A program made the position numbers and the translations under genes. Below are positions 33,945 through 43,010 of a stretch of 64,000 nt of DNA, piece after piece. Origin of the DNA: Pseudomonadota bacterium (GTDB lineage Bacteria > Pseudomonadota > Alphaproteobacteria > Sphingomonadales > Sphingomonadaceae); NCBI GenBank assembly GCA_029779535.1, contig JAKPAG010000098.1, positions 110,993-174,992 on the forward strand, in the 5' to 3' direction. Under the pieces are notes generated by a model. The model was not told the DNA's origin and did not search any database. It saw nothing but the letters and a program-made list of their open reading frames with translations. Each line of letters opens with the position of its first letter. Position 1 is the stretch's first letter.

Positions 33945-35867
33945 TCAGCGATGGAGCAGGTAGCTGCCTTCCGCCGGGGCTCGGGTTTCGTTGAAGAAAT
34001 CGACCAGGCGCCACGGCCAGGACAGGAAGATGCGGCGCTTGCTGTTCATATAGTAGCTGCTGGCGCGCGGGTGCGACCAGATCATCTGCGGCATCCGCGC
34101 CTCGACCTTGCGGTTCCAGTCATCGTAGGCCTGCTGTGTCACTTCGAAGGCCTTCGCCTTGCCTTCCGTGACCCGGTCGAGCGCTTCGATGATCCAGTTG
34201 ACCTGGCATTCCGAGATCAGGTTCTGGCCGGCGGCATGGTTGGGCGCGCTGTTGGGGCCGACGGTGTGGAAGTAGTTGGGATAACCGGGAATGCACATCC
34301 CCATGTAGGAGCGCGCGTCCTCCTCGCCCCATTCCGCGCCGAGATCGCGCCCGCCCACGCCCTTGACCGTCAGGTTGCCCAGCATCTTCGCCACATTGAA
34401 GCCGGTGGCGCAGACGATTATGTCGCATTCGAACACCGAGCCGTCCTTCGCCTCGATCCCGTTCGGCAGGATTCGCGCGATGCCCTGGTTCTCCAGGTGG
34501 ACATTGGGCCGCAGCAGCGCGTCGAACCACCCGTTGTCGAGCACGATCCGCTTGGAAAAGATCGGGAAATCGGGGGTCAGCTTGGCGATCAGGTCGGGCC
34601 GCTGGGCGAACTTCTGCTGCATGTAGGACAAGGCATACTGGCGCGTCATCTCGTTGAGTTCGGACACGGCCAGATCGTTGCCGGCCCAGGCCGGGTCCTG
34701 CAGCACGTTGGCGAACAGCCCGTCGGCCGCTGCCCAGTAGACCTTGAAGCGGAACCATTCCTTGAAAGTGGGAATGTGCTTGAGCGCCCACTTCATCCCT
34801 TCGTCCACCGCGTGCGCGATCTCGGGGTTGAAGATCACCCAGTGCGGCGTGCGCTGATAGACGTTGAGCGCCGCAACTTCGGGCGCGATCGCGCCAACCA
34901 GCTGGGCCGCGCTGGCGGCGGTGCCAATCACGGCAACGCGCTTGCCCGCAAGGTCAAGGTCCTCGGGCCAGGCAGCGGTGTGGACCACCGGGCCATTGAA
35001 GTCAGCCAGACCCGGGATGTCGGGCCATTTGAAGCGGTTGACCGGGCCGTGCCCGTTGATCACGGCGTTGACCACCAGCTCCTCGGCCGTGCCATCCTTG
35101 CCGCGCACGGTGACCCGCCAGGTGCTCGTCTTCTCGTCATAGACCAGCGTTTCGACCGTGGTATCGAACCGGACCTTGCGGCGCAGGTCGTACTTGTCGG
35201 CCACTTCGACCATGTAGCGCTGCATGTCGGCGCCCTGCGGGTGATAGTGCTGCCAGTCGGGCCAGATTTCCCAGCTGAAGCTGTAGAAATGGCTGGGCGT
35301 ATCGACCCCGACACCGGGATAGCGGTTTTCGTACCAGGTGCCGCCGACCTCGGGGTTCTTTTCGATCACCACATAGTCGTAACCGGCCTCGGCCAGCTTG
35401 GTCGCGGCGGCCATGCCGGTCATCCCGGCGCCGATCACCAGCACCTTGAACCCGGCAGGGCGGGGGGCGCGGCCGACTACCTGCGAACGGTCGATCCACG
35501 GGCGGAAGCCGCACTGGTCGAAGGCCAGTTCGATGAATTCGCGCTCCACCGGCTCGCCCACCATCACGCTCATGATCCGCTGGAACAGCACATCGTCGGG
35601 CGCCTTGCCGGCAAGGGGCGCGCGGCCGATCAGCACGTCGCGCAGCCTGGCGCGCAATTCGTCCGCCAACTCGGGGGGAATGGCGGTCGGCTCGGGCGCG
35701 AAGACCGGACGGATGTGCGGCGCAAAGCGATCGAGCATGGCCGCATCGCCCGACAGGTGGACGTAGACCGCCAGCAGCGTCGGCACGTTCGCCTCGGCCA
35801 GCGCCCTGCCCAGTTCTGCCGAATCCGGCAGGGGCAACTGCGCGGCTGGATCAAGATTCGCTGACAT
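33945..35867 (-). CDS. Baeyer-Villiger-type flavin monooxygenase
   Basis: A 640-residue FAD/NADPH monooxygenase. About 130 extra N-terminal residues precede VLVIGAGMTGMAAATKLAEAGYDYVVIEKN (FAD site). The fingerprint FNGPVVHTAAWP matches FxGxxxHxxxW(P/D), and RVAVIGTAASAAQL binds NADPH. Such enzymes insert oxygen beside a ketone to give an ester or lactone. The N-terminal extension is shared by a subset of BVMOs acting on bulky cyclic ketones. ATG at 35867, with GGGAG upstream. The operator TGAGT-AAAG-ACTTA lies 23 bases upstream. Confidence 0.9.
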   Translation of the reverse strand: MSANLDPAAQLPLPDSAELGRALAEANVPTLLAVYVHLSGDAAMLDRFAPHIRPVFAPEPTAIPPELADELRARLRDVLIGRAPLAGKAPDDVLFQRIMSVMVGEPVEREFIELAFDQCGFRPWIDRSQVVGRAPRPAGFKVLVIGAGMTGMAAATKLAEAGYDYVVIEKNPEVGGTWYENRYPGVGVDTPSHFYSFSWEIWPDWQHYHPQGADMQRYMVEVADKYDLRRKVRFDTTVETLVYDEKTSTWRVTVRGKDGTAEELVVNAVINGHGPVNRFKWPDIPGLADFNGPVVHTAAWPEDLDLAGKRVAVIGTAASAAQLVGAIAPEVAALNVYQRTPHWVIFNPEIAHAVDEGMKWALKHIPTFKEWFRFKVYWAAADGLFANVLQDPAWAGNDLAVSELNEMTRQYALSYMQQKFAQRPDLIAKLTPDFPIFSKRIVLDNGWFDALLRPNVHLENQGIARILPNGIEAKDGSVFECDIIVCATGFNVAKMLGNLTVKGVGGRDLGAEWGEEDARSYMGMCIPGYPNYFHTVGPNSAPNHAAGQNLISECQVNWIIEALDRVTEGKAKAFEVTQQAYDDWNRKVEARMPQMIWSHPRASSYYMNSKRRIFLSWPWRLVDFFNETRAPAEGSYLLHR

Positions 35868-35889
35868 CCGGTACTCCCGACTCAAGTTG

Positions 35890-35903
35890 TGAGTAAAGAC
35901 TTA
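35890..35903. promoter_or_regulatory. TetR-type operator before the monooxygenase
   Basis: TGAGT-AAAG-ACTTA, in the 300-base divergent spacer between the monooxygenase and the TonB receptor. It matches the island operator. Confidence 0.6.
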
Positions 35904-35997
35904 CATAAGTTTCCCGGAAGCTCAAGGCCCCGGACGGCGCAAACCTGCACGCTGCCGCTTTCTTGCCCTCGCCCGTTGACCGAGGGAACGTTATGTG

Positions 35998-36011
35998 TAA
36001 GTATCCACTAA
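35998..36011. promoter_or_regulatory. TetR-type operator before the TonB receptor
   Basis: TAAGT-ATCC-ACTAA, second site in the same divergent spacer, 157 bases before the receptor start. The right half differs by one base from the better copies (ACTAA rather than ACTYA). Confidence 0.5.
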
Positions 36012-36167
36012 CTAATAAGCGGTCCGGTTGCCGGGACTCGCGTGGAGGAGAGGATGGCTGCATCGGGCCGCGTGCGCGCGGGACCGATGCCCTGCCCGCA
36101 TCGCCAGGCGCCGGTTGAACAGGTCCGAACAAGACTGGTTTGAACTGCAATTCGGGGAGGATTGATC

Positions 36168-38615
36168 ATGCGCCTTGTTACGCTTCACCGTCTGGCCGTG
36201 CTGGCATGCGGCGCTTCGGCGCTGGCATGGGGCGGGGCTGCCTTGGCCGCCGAGGGCGACCCCGCGAGCAGCGACGATACCGATATCATCGTGACGGCAA
36301 CCCGCGATGCCCGCAGCCTGCAGGACGTGGCCATGCAGGTGAACGTCGCCAGCGGTGAACAGATCGAGAAGCTGAACCTGTTCGACGTCAAGGACATCGC
36401 CCAGCTGGCGCCTGGGCTTGACCTGAACAACAACGATCCGCGCAAGAACACCACCACGCTGCGCGGCATCTCGTTCGACCCTGACCAGGGCACCAGCCCA
36501 GCGGTCGAGGTCTATTATAACGAAGTGCCGGCCGATGCGCAGACGGTCTACACCGCGATGTATGACATCGCCCAGATCGAAGTGCTGCGCGGGCCGCAGG
36601 GCCTGCTGCGCGGGCTGTCCGCCCCGGCCGGATCGATCACCATCGCCACCCGCAAGCCCGGGTTCGACGGTATCGACGGTTATGCCCAGGCCAGCTTTAC
36701 CGACCGTGCCGGCGTGAACGTGCAGGGCGGGATGACCCTGCCCTTGTCCGATACCCTGTCGGTGCGCGTTGCGGGCCTGTATGACGGCAACCGGGTCAAC
36801 CACGTGCGCAACCTGACGCAGGGGGGCGAGCGCGGCCGCAACAACACCAGCAGCGGCCGGATTACACTGGGGTTCAAGCCGAACGCCGATTTCTCGGCCT
36901 ATCTCAGCTACCAGTATCTCTATTCGGACGCCAAGTCGTTCCAGCAGGTGGTCGGAACGGGGAACACGCCGCAGCGCGTCTATGCCGAACTGTTCGGCAC
37001 GCCGCAAATCTTCCTGCCCCCCTCGTTCGGCGGCGGTCCCTTCGCCACCAATACGGCGGTACGTTCGGGGCCGCCCCTGGCGGCTGATGCCTATGCCGCG
37101 GTGACCGACGGTGGCTACCGCATCCGCAACCGCACCCATATCGTCAACCTTTCGGCCGACTATGACCTGGGGCCAGCCACCCTGTCGTTCGTTGGCGCGC
37201 ACCAGTACAGCAAGGTGGTGACCGACCGCGACCAGGATTTCGGCAACTCTGTCCCGGGCTACAACCAGGCCAGCCATGTCGAGGTGCCGAGCAAGTTCGA
37301 CACGCAGGAACTGCGCCTCTATTCGAACAACAAGGAAGGCCTGGGCTGGAGCGTCAGCGCATTCCACTACAATCGCACCGGCGATGTCCTTAACGACATG
37401 TCGAACGACCTGTTCGTCTACAACACCGATCCAGCCGGCTTTGTGAAAGCGCCGCTGGGGCCGGGCGGATCGTTCATTACCGTGCCGAACAAGTTGCCGC
37501 TGTTCGTCCACGTGGTGGTGCCGGTGCGCACCAGCACCTGGTCGTTCGCGGGCAACCTGCGCTATAACAGCGGTCCGCTGCGGATCGAGGCGGGCCTGCG
37601 CTATTCGGTGCGCAAGAATATCCAGACCACCCAGATCACCACCACCGGTTTCCAGAACAGCGGACCGAACGAGGTGATCCCGGCCAACCTGCAGAATACC
37701 ACCACCAAGCCTTGGACCGGCGGCGCCAACATCAGCTACGATCTGTCGCCGGACCTGACGGTCTACGCTGCCTACGGCCATTCCTACCGCGCCCCGACCA
37801 CCGGGGTATCGCTGCCGCAGGGCATCACGGCGGACCTGGTCCGCACCCAGCCGGAAAAGACCGATGCCTTCGAACTGGGGTTGAAGGGCAAGCTGGCCGG
37901 CCGGATCAACTACAGCGTGGCTGGCTTCTACCAGAAGTTCGACGGCTATATCCGCCGCTTCGAACAGATCTACTGGAAATCGGCCGCCGATCCGCAAGGG
38001 CAGGGCATCTTCGGCTTCAACTACAACGGCGATGCCGAAGTGAAGGGCATCGAAGCCTCGATCGACGGGCGCGCGACCGAAAACTGGGACTTCGGCCTGA
38101 GCGCGTCCTACGCCCGGGCGCGCTACAAGAACGCGCTGCTGCCCTGCAATGACTATGCGGGCACCGGCACGCCCAACCAGAACGGCGCGCCCAAGGTCAC
38201 CGGGACCGGCAATGTCAGCTATTGCACCAGCAACGGGCGCATTTCCGACACCCCCGACTTCGGCCTGACCGCGAACACCGAAATCCGCTTCCCGACCGGA
38301 TCGCTGACCCCCTATGTCGCGGCGATGCTGTCATACCGGCCCGGGTTCTTCTCGCAGACGGTGCAGTACGACTACCAGTCGCGCACCCAGCTCAATGCCT
38401 TCGTCGGGGTGCGCGGGCCGGATGACAAGTGGTCGATCACGGCATTCGCCCGCAACCTGCTGAACCAGCAGCGGATCACCAACATCTCGCTTGGCACCTG
38501 GGCGATCAACTCGATCCTTGCCGGGGTTGGCGGGGGCACCTACGATTCCGGCTACCGGAGCGTGAACGTGACCAATCCCCGCGAATTCGGAGCCACGCTG
38601 GCGATCAAGTTCTGA
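36168..38615 (+). CDS. TonB-dependent receptor of the catabolic island
   Basis: An 815-residue outer-membrane receptor: signal peptide LAVLACGASALAWGGAALAAEG, TonB-box-like DIIVTATRD, plug domain (LRGISFDPDQG, VLRGPQGLLRGLSAPAGSITIATRKPG), barrel ending in LAIKF. The plug's usual YGRN is here LRGLSAP, a small departure. ATG at 36168 with GGGGAGG seven bases upstream. The operator at 35998 ties it to the P450/monooxygenase genes, so it probably imports their substrate. Confidence 0.93.
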   Translation: MRLVTLHRLAVLACGASALAWGGAALAAEGDPASSDDTDIIVTATRDARSLQDVAMQVNVASGEQIEKLNLFDVKDIAQLAPGLDLNNNDPRKNTTTLRGISFDPDQGTSPAVEVYYNEVPADAQTVYTAMYDIAQIEVLRGPQGLLRGLSAPAGSITIATRKPGFDGIDGYAQASFTDRAGVNVQGGMTLPLSDTLSVRVAGLYDGNRVNHVRNLTQGGERGRNNTSSGRITLGFKPNADFSAYLSYQYLYSDAKSFQQVVGTGNTPQRVYAELFGTPQIFLPPSFGGGPFATNTAVRSGPPLAADAYAAVTDGGYRIRNRTHIVNLSADYDLGPATLSFVGAHQYSKVVTDRDQDFGNSVPGYNQASHVEVPSKFDTQELRLYSNNKEGLGWSVSAFHYNRTGDVLNDMSNDLFVYNTDPAGFVKAPLGPGGSFITVPNKLPLFVHVVVPVRTSTWSFAGNLRYNSGPLRIEAGLRYSVRKNIQTTQITTTGFQNSGPNEVIPANLQNTTTKPWTGGANISYDLSPDLTVYAAYGHSYRAPTTGVSLPQGITADLVRTQPEKTDAFELGLKGKLAGRINYSVAGFYQKFDGYIRRFEQIYWKSAADPQGQGIFGFNYNGDAEVKGIEASIDGRATENWDFGLSASYARARYKNALLPCNDYAGTGTPNQNGAPKVTGTGNVSYCTSNGRISDTPDFGLTANTEIRFPTGSLTPYVAAMLSYRPGFFSQTVQYDYQSRTQLNAFVGVRGPDDKWSITAFARNLLNQQRITNISLGTWAINSILAGVGGGTYDSGYRSVNVTNPREFGATLAIKF

Positions 38616-38636
38616 ACAGGGTATTCTGACAGGGCA

Positions 38637-38675
38637 GGGGCTCCGGACCATGGTTCGGAGCCCCTTTCCTGTTTT
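38637..38675 (+). terminator. strong intrinsic terminator
   Basis: GGGGCTCCGGACC pairs with GGTTCGGAGCCCC (13 pairs, one G-T wobble), followed by TTTCCTGTTTT. It lies 21 bases after the TonB receptor stop and before the convergent phoD gene. Confidence 0.8.
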
Positions 38676-38751
38676 GTGCCAATGCTGATCCGGCGCGTTT
38701 CCCGGCGGCAAGGACTTCGCGGAAGCCGACCGCGCCGGCAGGTGGACAAGC

Positions 38752-40431
38752 TCAGCCGAGGCGGTCCAGCGCCAGGGTGGTTCCTGACCGGTTGATCCGC
38801 CACTGGCTGAGCACGGACGTACCGGCTTGCGGTCGCAGCACCGTGTCCACCGCCACGAACGTCGCGCGGGCCGCATCGCGCCGCAATTCCAGCCGCACGA
38901 AGCCCTGGTGCAGGTTGTCGGTCCACAGCACTTCGGGGTTGTGCTCGGCCAGCGCCGCGTCGAGCCGGCGCGCGGTGGCCGGATCGAACCCGCTTTCCAC
39001 GAAATCGCCCGGCGAGGAGATCCCGGCGGTGCCCAGTTCGATCCCCATCGGCTGCCCGCTGGCATCGGCCAGGCGATTGGCCCAGAAGCTGTGGCTGTCG
39101 CCGGTCAGGAAGATCAGGTCGCTGACCCCGGCGCTGCGCGCCTGGGCATACAGCCGTTCGCGCGCCCATTCATAGCCGTCCCAGGTGTCGGTGTAGAACG
39201 GCAGGTTCCACTTGCCCTTCCAGGCCAGGTCCTGCGCGGCGGGCAGTGGTTTGGCCTGCTTGGCCGGATCGGGGATCAGCCCCAGCGCGACCACATCCGG
39301 CACGCGGGTGCGGGCGATCGGCATGGGATTGCCGATCAGCCGCCACGGCTGGCCCAGTTCGCGCGAACGCGCCCAGGCCTGGGCCAGGTCCGCTTCAAGC
39401 TCGGGGGCGAGCATGGTGCGGCCCGGCGCGCCGATCGCGTCGCGCTCCATCGCGGCGGCATCGGCGAAGCTGGCGATCGTCTTGCGGTAGGGTTCGTAAT
39501 CGATCTGGAGCGCCCGCGCGGTGTGGCGCGTTTCCAGCGTGGACAGGGTGGCCAGATCGCCGAACGCCCAGGTCCGCCAGAACTGCATCCGACTGCGCCC
39601 GGGCACCGGCTCGCGCACCGGCATCCATTCGAAATAGGCCTGGATCGAGGCGGCGCGGCGCGCGGCCCAATCACCTTCCTTGTCCGGCTGGTGGTTCTGC
39701 GCCCCGCCGGTCCACGGATTGTTGGCGCTTTCGTGATCGTCCCAGCAGGCCAGCAGGGGCTTGGCCGCGTGCATCGCCTGGGCGCCGGCGTCGGTCTTGT
39801 ACTGGGCATGGCGGGTCCGGTAATCTGCCAGCGAGACGATCTCGTGCGCGGGCTGGTGGACCCGGCCGAGCCGCCGGGAAATGTCGCCGCCCCAGCCATC
39901 GGCGCCATATTCGTAGATGTAGTCGCCGGTGTGCAGCACGAAATCGACCGCCGGATCGCGCGCGATTGCGCCGTAGGCCGTGAAGTAGCCGAAGGCATAG
40001 TTGGAGCACGAGGCGAGTGCGATGCCCAGCCGGTCAAGCGCGCCGACCGGCAAGGTGCGGGTCTGGCCCACCGGCGATACCGCGCCGCCCAGCCGGAAGC
40101 GATAGAAATAGCGCCCGCCCGGCGCCAGCCCTTCGGCCAGCGGCTTGACGGTGAAATCGCGGTCCGGGCCGGTGGCAAAGGTGCCGCTGCGCACGATCCG
40201 CGCGAACCGCGCGTCGCTCGCCACTTCCCAGGTCACCTCGACCGGAGCGGAGGCCGTTACCCGCGTCCACAGCACCACGCTGGTGGCATCGGGATCGCCG
40301 CTGGCCACGCCGTGGCGAAACACCGGATCAACCAGCGTTGCGCCGCGCGCAGGCAAGGCCGCGAGGGCAGCCGTGGCCGACAGTGCGGCCAGGGTGGTGC
40401 GGCGGGAAACGGGCAAATGGCTGGTCATCAT
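38752..40431 (-). CDS. phoD: alkaline phosphatase D family protein
   Basis: A 559-residue exported phosphatase. Twin-arginine signal SRRTTLAALSATAALAALPARG at the N-terminus. An N-terminal beta domain (VLWTRVTASAPVEVTWEVA) leads into the metallophosphatase core: LHTGDYIYEYG, CWDDHESANN, LTGDSHSFWANRL carry the iron/calcium ligands. It releases phosphate from diesters and phospholipids or nucleic acids outside the cytoplasmic membrane. ATG at 40431. It lies 116 bases downstream of the TonB receptor gene, with a hairpin in between, and is probably phosphate-controlled along with it. Confidence 0.92.
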   Translation of the reverse strand: MMTSHLPVSRRTTLAALSATAALAALPARGATLVDPVFRHGVASGDPDATSVVLWTRVTASAPVEVTWEVASDARFARIVRSGTFATGPDRDFTVKPLAEGLAPGGRYFYRFRLGGAVSPVGQTRTLPVGALDRLGIALASCSNYAFGYFTAYGAIARDPAVDFVLHTGDYIYEYGADGWGGDISRRLGRVHQPAHEIVSLADYRTRHAQYKTDAGAQAMHAAKPLLACWDDHESANNPWTGGAQNHQPDKEGDWAARRAASIQAYFEWMPVREPVPGRSRMQFWRTWAFGDLATLSTLETRHTARALQIDYEPYRKTIASFADAAAMERDAIGAPGRTMLAPELEADLAQAWARSRELGQPWRLIGNPMPIARTRVPDVVALGLIPDPAKQAKPLPAAQDLAWKGKWNLPFYTDTWDGYEWARERLYAQARSAGVSDLIFLTGDSHSFWANRLADASGQPMGIELGTAGISSPGDFVESGFDPATARRLDAALAEHNPEVLWTDNLHQGFVRLELRRDAARATFVAVDTVLRPQAGTSVLSQWRINRSGTTLALDRLG

Positions 40432-40490
40432 GCGATCCTGTGGGCGGAAGCTGGAGATGGTATGGCATGGTTCGGGTCCGGGCCGAAAGG

Positions 40491-40524
40491 AAGGGGGTGG
40501 CCGCGACCTGGCGACCACCCCTTT
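40491..40524 (-). terminator. stem-loop between the receptor gene and phoD
   Basis: AAGGGGTGGTCGC pairs with GCGGCCACCCCCTT on the minus strand (small bulges), followed by CCTTTC. It may act as a partial terminator that lowers phoD expression relative to the receptor, or as an RNA-stability element. Confidence 0.5.
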
Positions 40525-40547
40525 CAGGGAGGGACCCTAAGTCAGGT

Positions 40548-42812
40548 TCAGAAGCCCACCTTGAGCGTGGCGAAGAACTGCTGCGGCGCGGCCACCAGCA
40601 GGGTCTGGCGATCCCCGCTGTTGCCGGTGCCGCCCGAGTTGATCGTGCCCAGGTAGCGCTTGTCCAGCAGGTTCGTGGCGTTGAGCTGCACTTCGATCGT
40701 GTCGGTCAGGCGGTAGCCGATCGACGCGTCGACGATCGCCCGGCCCGGCACCGACTGGTCGTTGGTATAGGTGAAGTAGCGCTTCGACATGTAGTTGACG
40801 CCGATCCGGCCGAACAACGCCCCGCGATCGTAGCTCAGTTCGCCGCGCAGCATGTGCTTGGGCGCATCGACCACCGTCTTGCCCTTGATCGCAGCCAGCA
40901 GCGTGCCCGACAGGTTGTACACGTCGTTGCGATACGTCGCATCGGTGTAGCTGTAGGACGCGAACAGGCCGAAGCCGCCACCCAGTTTGAGATCGCCAAC
41001 CGCTTCGAACCCGATCGAGCGCACCGCGCCGACGTTCTGCAGCACCGAGGGGCTGCCGACGATGCTGGGGCCGCTGGCGGCCGACAGCAGGCGGTCGTGG
41101 AAGTTGACCAGGTAGGCGCCGATCACGCCGTTGAACACCGGGCTGTTGTAGCGCGCTCCCAGTTCATAGGTGTCCGAGGATTCCGGCTTCAGCGTGCCGA
41201 GGATCCCGTTGAACCCGGTCTGGTTGGTCGAGAACGGCCCGGTGGTGGTGGCCGAAGCGAACGCGCGGGTCGCCTGCGAGAAGCTGGCGAACATTTCCGT
41301 GTTGCCGCCCAGCGCCAGGTTCAGGCCCACGGTCGGCTGGAACCAGTCGGTCGCGTCGATCTTGCCCTGCGGGAAGCTGGACGAAACGACGGCGGTGGCC
41401 TTGTTCTTTACCTGGAAACCCTTCCAGCCCAGGTTGAGCTTGAGCTTGCCCAGGTCGATCCGGTCCTCGACGAAGTACTGCAGCGTCTCGGTGTCGAAAT
41501 CGAATTCCCACTGGGTGAAGAACGGGTTCGTCGGATAGCGGCGGAACGAGCGGCCCGGATTGGTCCGGCTGTCGAGGCCATAGAAGCGGCGCGCCTGGTT
41601 GAACTGGTTGGTTTCATACCAGCCACCAACCGACAGGGTGTTGATGCCGCGCTTCCAGTTGATCCGGCCGAACAGCCCGCCGCGATCGATCTTGTATTCG
41701 GTGGTGCGGATCGAGATCGGCACGCCGTTGGGGCTGGGGACATAGGGCGTGGCCCACAGGCCCATGCCGCGGTTGTGGTGGTAATAGGCGCGCAGCGCCA
41801 TATCCAGCCCTTCGCCCAGCGGTGCCTTCAGCCCGATCGCGGCAACGGTGTCCTTGCGCAGGCCCGAAGCGTCGTAATAGGCATCGTCAACCGTCTTGAT
41901 GTTGCCCGGATAGACCGTGCCGGCCGCCGCATTCGAAATCGGTGCGCCGGTTTCGCCGCGGTTGTTGCCGATGTCGGCAATGCGGATCGCCAGCGCGTAA
42001 TCGTCGGCGATGTTGTCCCAGCCATAGCCCAGCCGGCCCAGCATCTCGAGCGACATGTCCTGGTAGTCCTGCTCGCGCCGGTCGGAATAGCTGAACCAGC
42101 CGTCCAGCACCGCTTCGCCCAGCGGCAGCACCGCCTTGGCGTTGATCATGTGCTGGTCCTGGGTGCCGTGCCCGCGATACTTGTCGGTCGCGCCGTAGCC
42201 ATAGGACACGAAGCCGCGCAGGCCATCCGCGCTGCCGGCATTCAGGCGCACGAAGCCGCGCATCGTGTTGTCGCTGCCATAGGTGCCGCTGGCCTGGCCG
42301 CCCAGCCGGTCGAGCGGATCGATCGAGAAGGTTTCGACTGTGCCGCCCAGATTGTTGGTCGATTGCGTGCCCAGCGCGCCGGCGCCCTGGGTAACGCGGA
42401 CCGAGCCGATGTTTTCCGGGCTGATCACGCGGCTGATGTGCAGGCCGTTGTGGTTGCCATAGGTCATGTCGCCCAGCGGAATGCCGTCGAAATTGAAGCC
42501 CAGCTGGTTCTGGTTGAAGCTGCGGATGGTGACGCGGGTCGACCATTCGTAGTTGCCGAAGGCATCGGCCGACTGGACGTTGACGCTGGGCAGCTTCTCG
42601 ATCGCGCGGATCGGGCTGGTGCCGGGCAGCATCACCGCGATGTCGCGTTGGCCCACTTCCTGGACCTGCTTGGTTTCGCCGCGGCCCAGCACGACGATTT
42701 CGGCTTCGCCCGAAGCCTCGGCGGCATCGGCCCCGGCAGCGGGTTCGGCGGCCAGCGCCGCGTGCGGCAGCAGGGCGGAAGAAGCAAGCAGGACGGCAAT
42801 CAAGTTACGCAT
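40548..42812 (-). CDS. TonB-dependent receptor, probably phosphate-regulated
   Basis: A 754-residue receptor: signal peptide LIAVLLASSALLPHAALAAEP, then AEIVVLGRGETKQVQEV, plug domain (IRSFNQNQLGFNFDGIPLGD, VTQGAGALGTQSTNNLGGTVETFS), barrel ending in ATLKVGF. The plug region GTQSTNNLGG is not the classic YGRN form and is seen in a subset of receptors. Its promoter faces that of ppk, with mirror-placed CTGTAACAT sites, and it precedes phoD, so an organophosphate-type substrate is likely. This is inference. Confidence 0.92.
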   Translation of the reverse strand: MRNLIAVLLASSALLPHAALAAEPAAGADAAEASGEAEIVVLGRGETKQVQEVGQRDIAVMLPGTSPIRAIEKLPSVNVQSADAFGNYEWSTRVTIRSFNQNQLGFNFDGIPLGDMTYGNHNGLHISRVISPENIGSVRVTQGAGALGTQSTNNLGGTVETFSIDPLDRLGGQASGTYGSDNTMRGFVRLNAGSADGLRGFVSYGYGATDKYRGHGTQDQHMINAKAVLPLGEAVLDGWFSYSDRREQDYQDMSLEMLGRLGYGWDNIADDYALAIRIADIGNNRGETGAPISNAAAGTVYPGNIKTVDDAYYDASGLRKDTVAAIGLKAPLGEGLDMALRAYYHHNRGMGLWATPYVPSPNGVPISIRTTEYKIDRGGLFGRINWKRGINTLSVGGWYETNQFNQARRFYGLDSRTNPGRSFRRYPTNPFFTQWEFDFDTETLQYFVEDRIDLGKLKLNLGWKGFQVKNKATAVVSSSFPQGKIDATDWFQPTVGLNLALGGNTEMFASFSQATRAFASATTTGPFSTNQTGFNGILGTLKPESSDTYELGARYNSPVFNGVIGAYLVNFHDRLLSAASGPSIVGSPSVLQNVGAVRSIGFEAVGDLKLGGGFGLFASYSYTDATYRNDVYNLSGTLLAAIKGKTVVDAPKHMLRGELSYDRGALFGRIGVNYMSKRYFTYTNDQSVPGRAIVDASIGYRLTDTIEVQLNATNLLDKRYLGTINSGGTGNSGDRQTLLVAAPQQFFATLKVGF

Positions 42813-42856
42813 TGGACCCCCATTCAGGTTTGGTTCGGGGGGCGGTTACGGGGTGC

Positions 42857-42865
42857 ATGTTACAG
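42857..42865 (-). promoter_or_regulatory. Pho-box-like half-site toward the TonB receptor
   Basis: CTGTAACAT on the minus strand, 45 bases upstream of the receptor start. The same 9-mer stands 43 bases before ppk on the other strand. A weaker half (ATCGCAC) lies 11 bases upstream. Confidence 0.5.
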
Positions 42866-42950
42866 CCCGGTGCGATTCGCCTGATGCTCTGTCGACACCG
42901 GCGCGACACGGCATTGACAGCAGGCACCGAGCCGCGATCTGGCGCGCAGC

Positions 42951-42979
42951 GTCACATGGCTGTAACATTGACCGTCAAC
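42951..42979 (+). promoter_or_regulatory. Pho-box-like direct repeat before ppk
   Basis: GTCACAT-GGCT-GTAACAT: two 7-mers with a 4-base spacer, the 11-base periodicity of PhoB sites, followed by a third GTCAAC 12 bases on. It ends 31 bases before the ppk start. Confidence 0.55.
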
Positions 42980-43010
42980 CGCAGCGGGCGTGATCGGGCA
43001 GGCGGGGACA

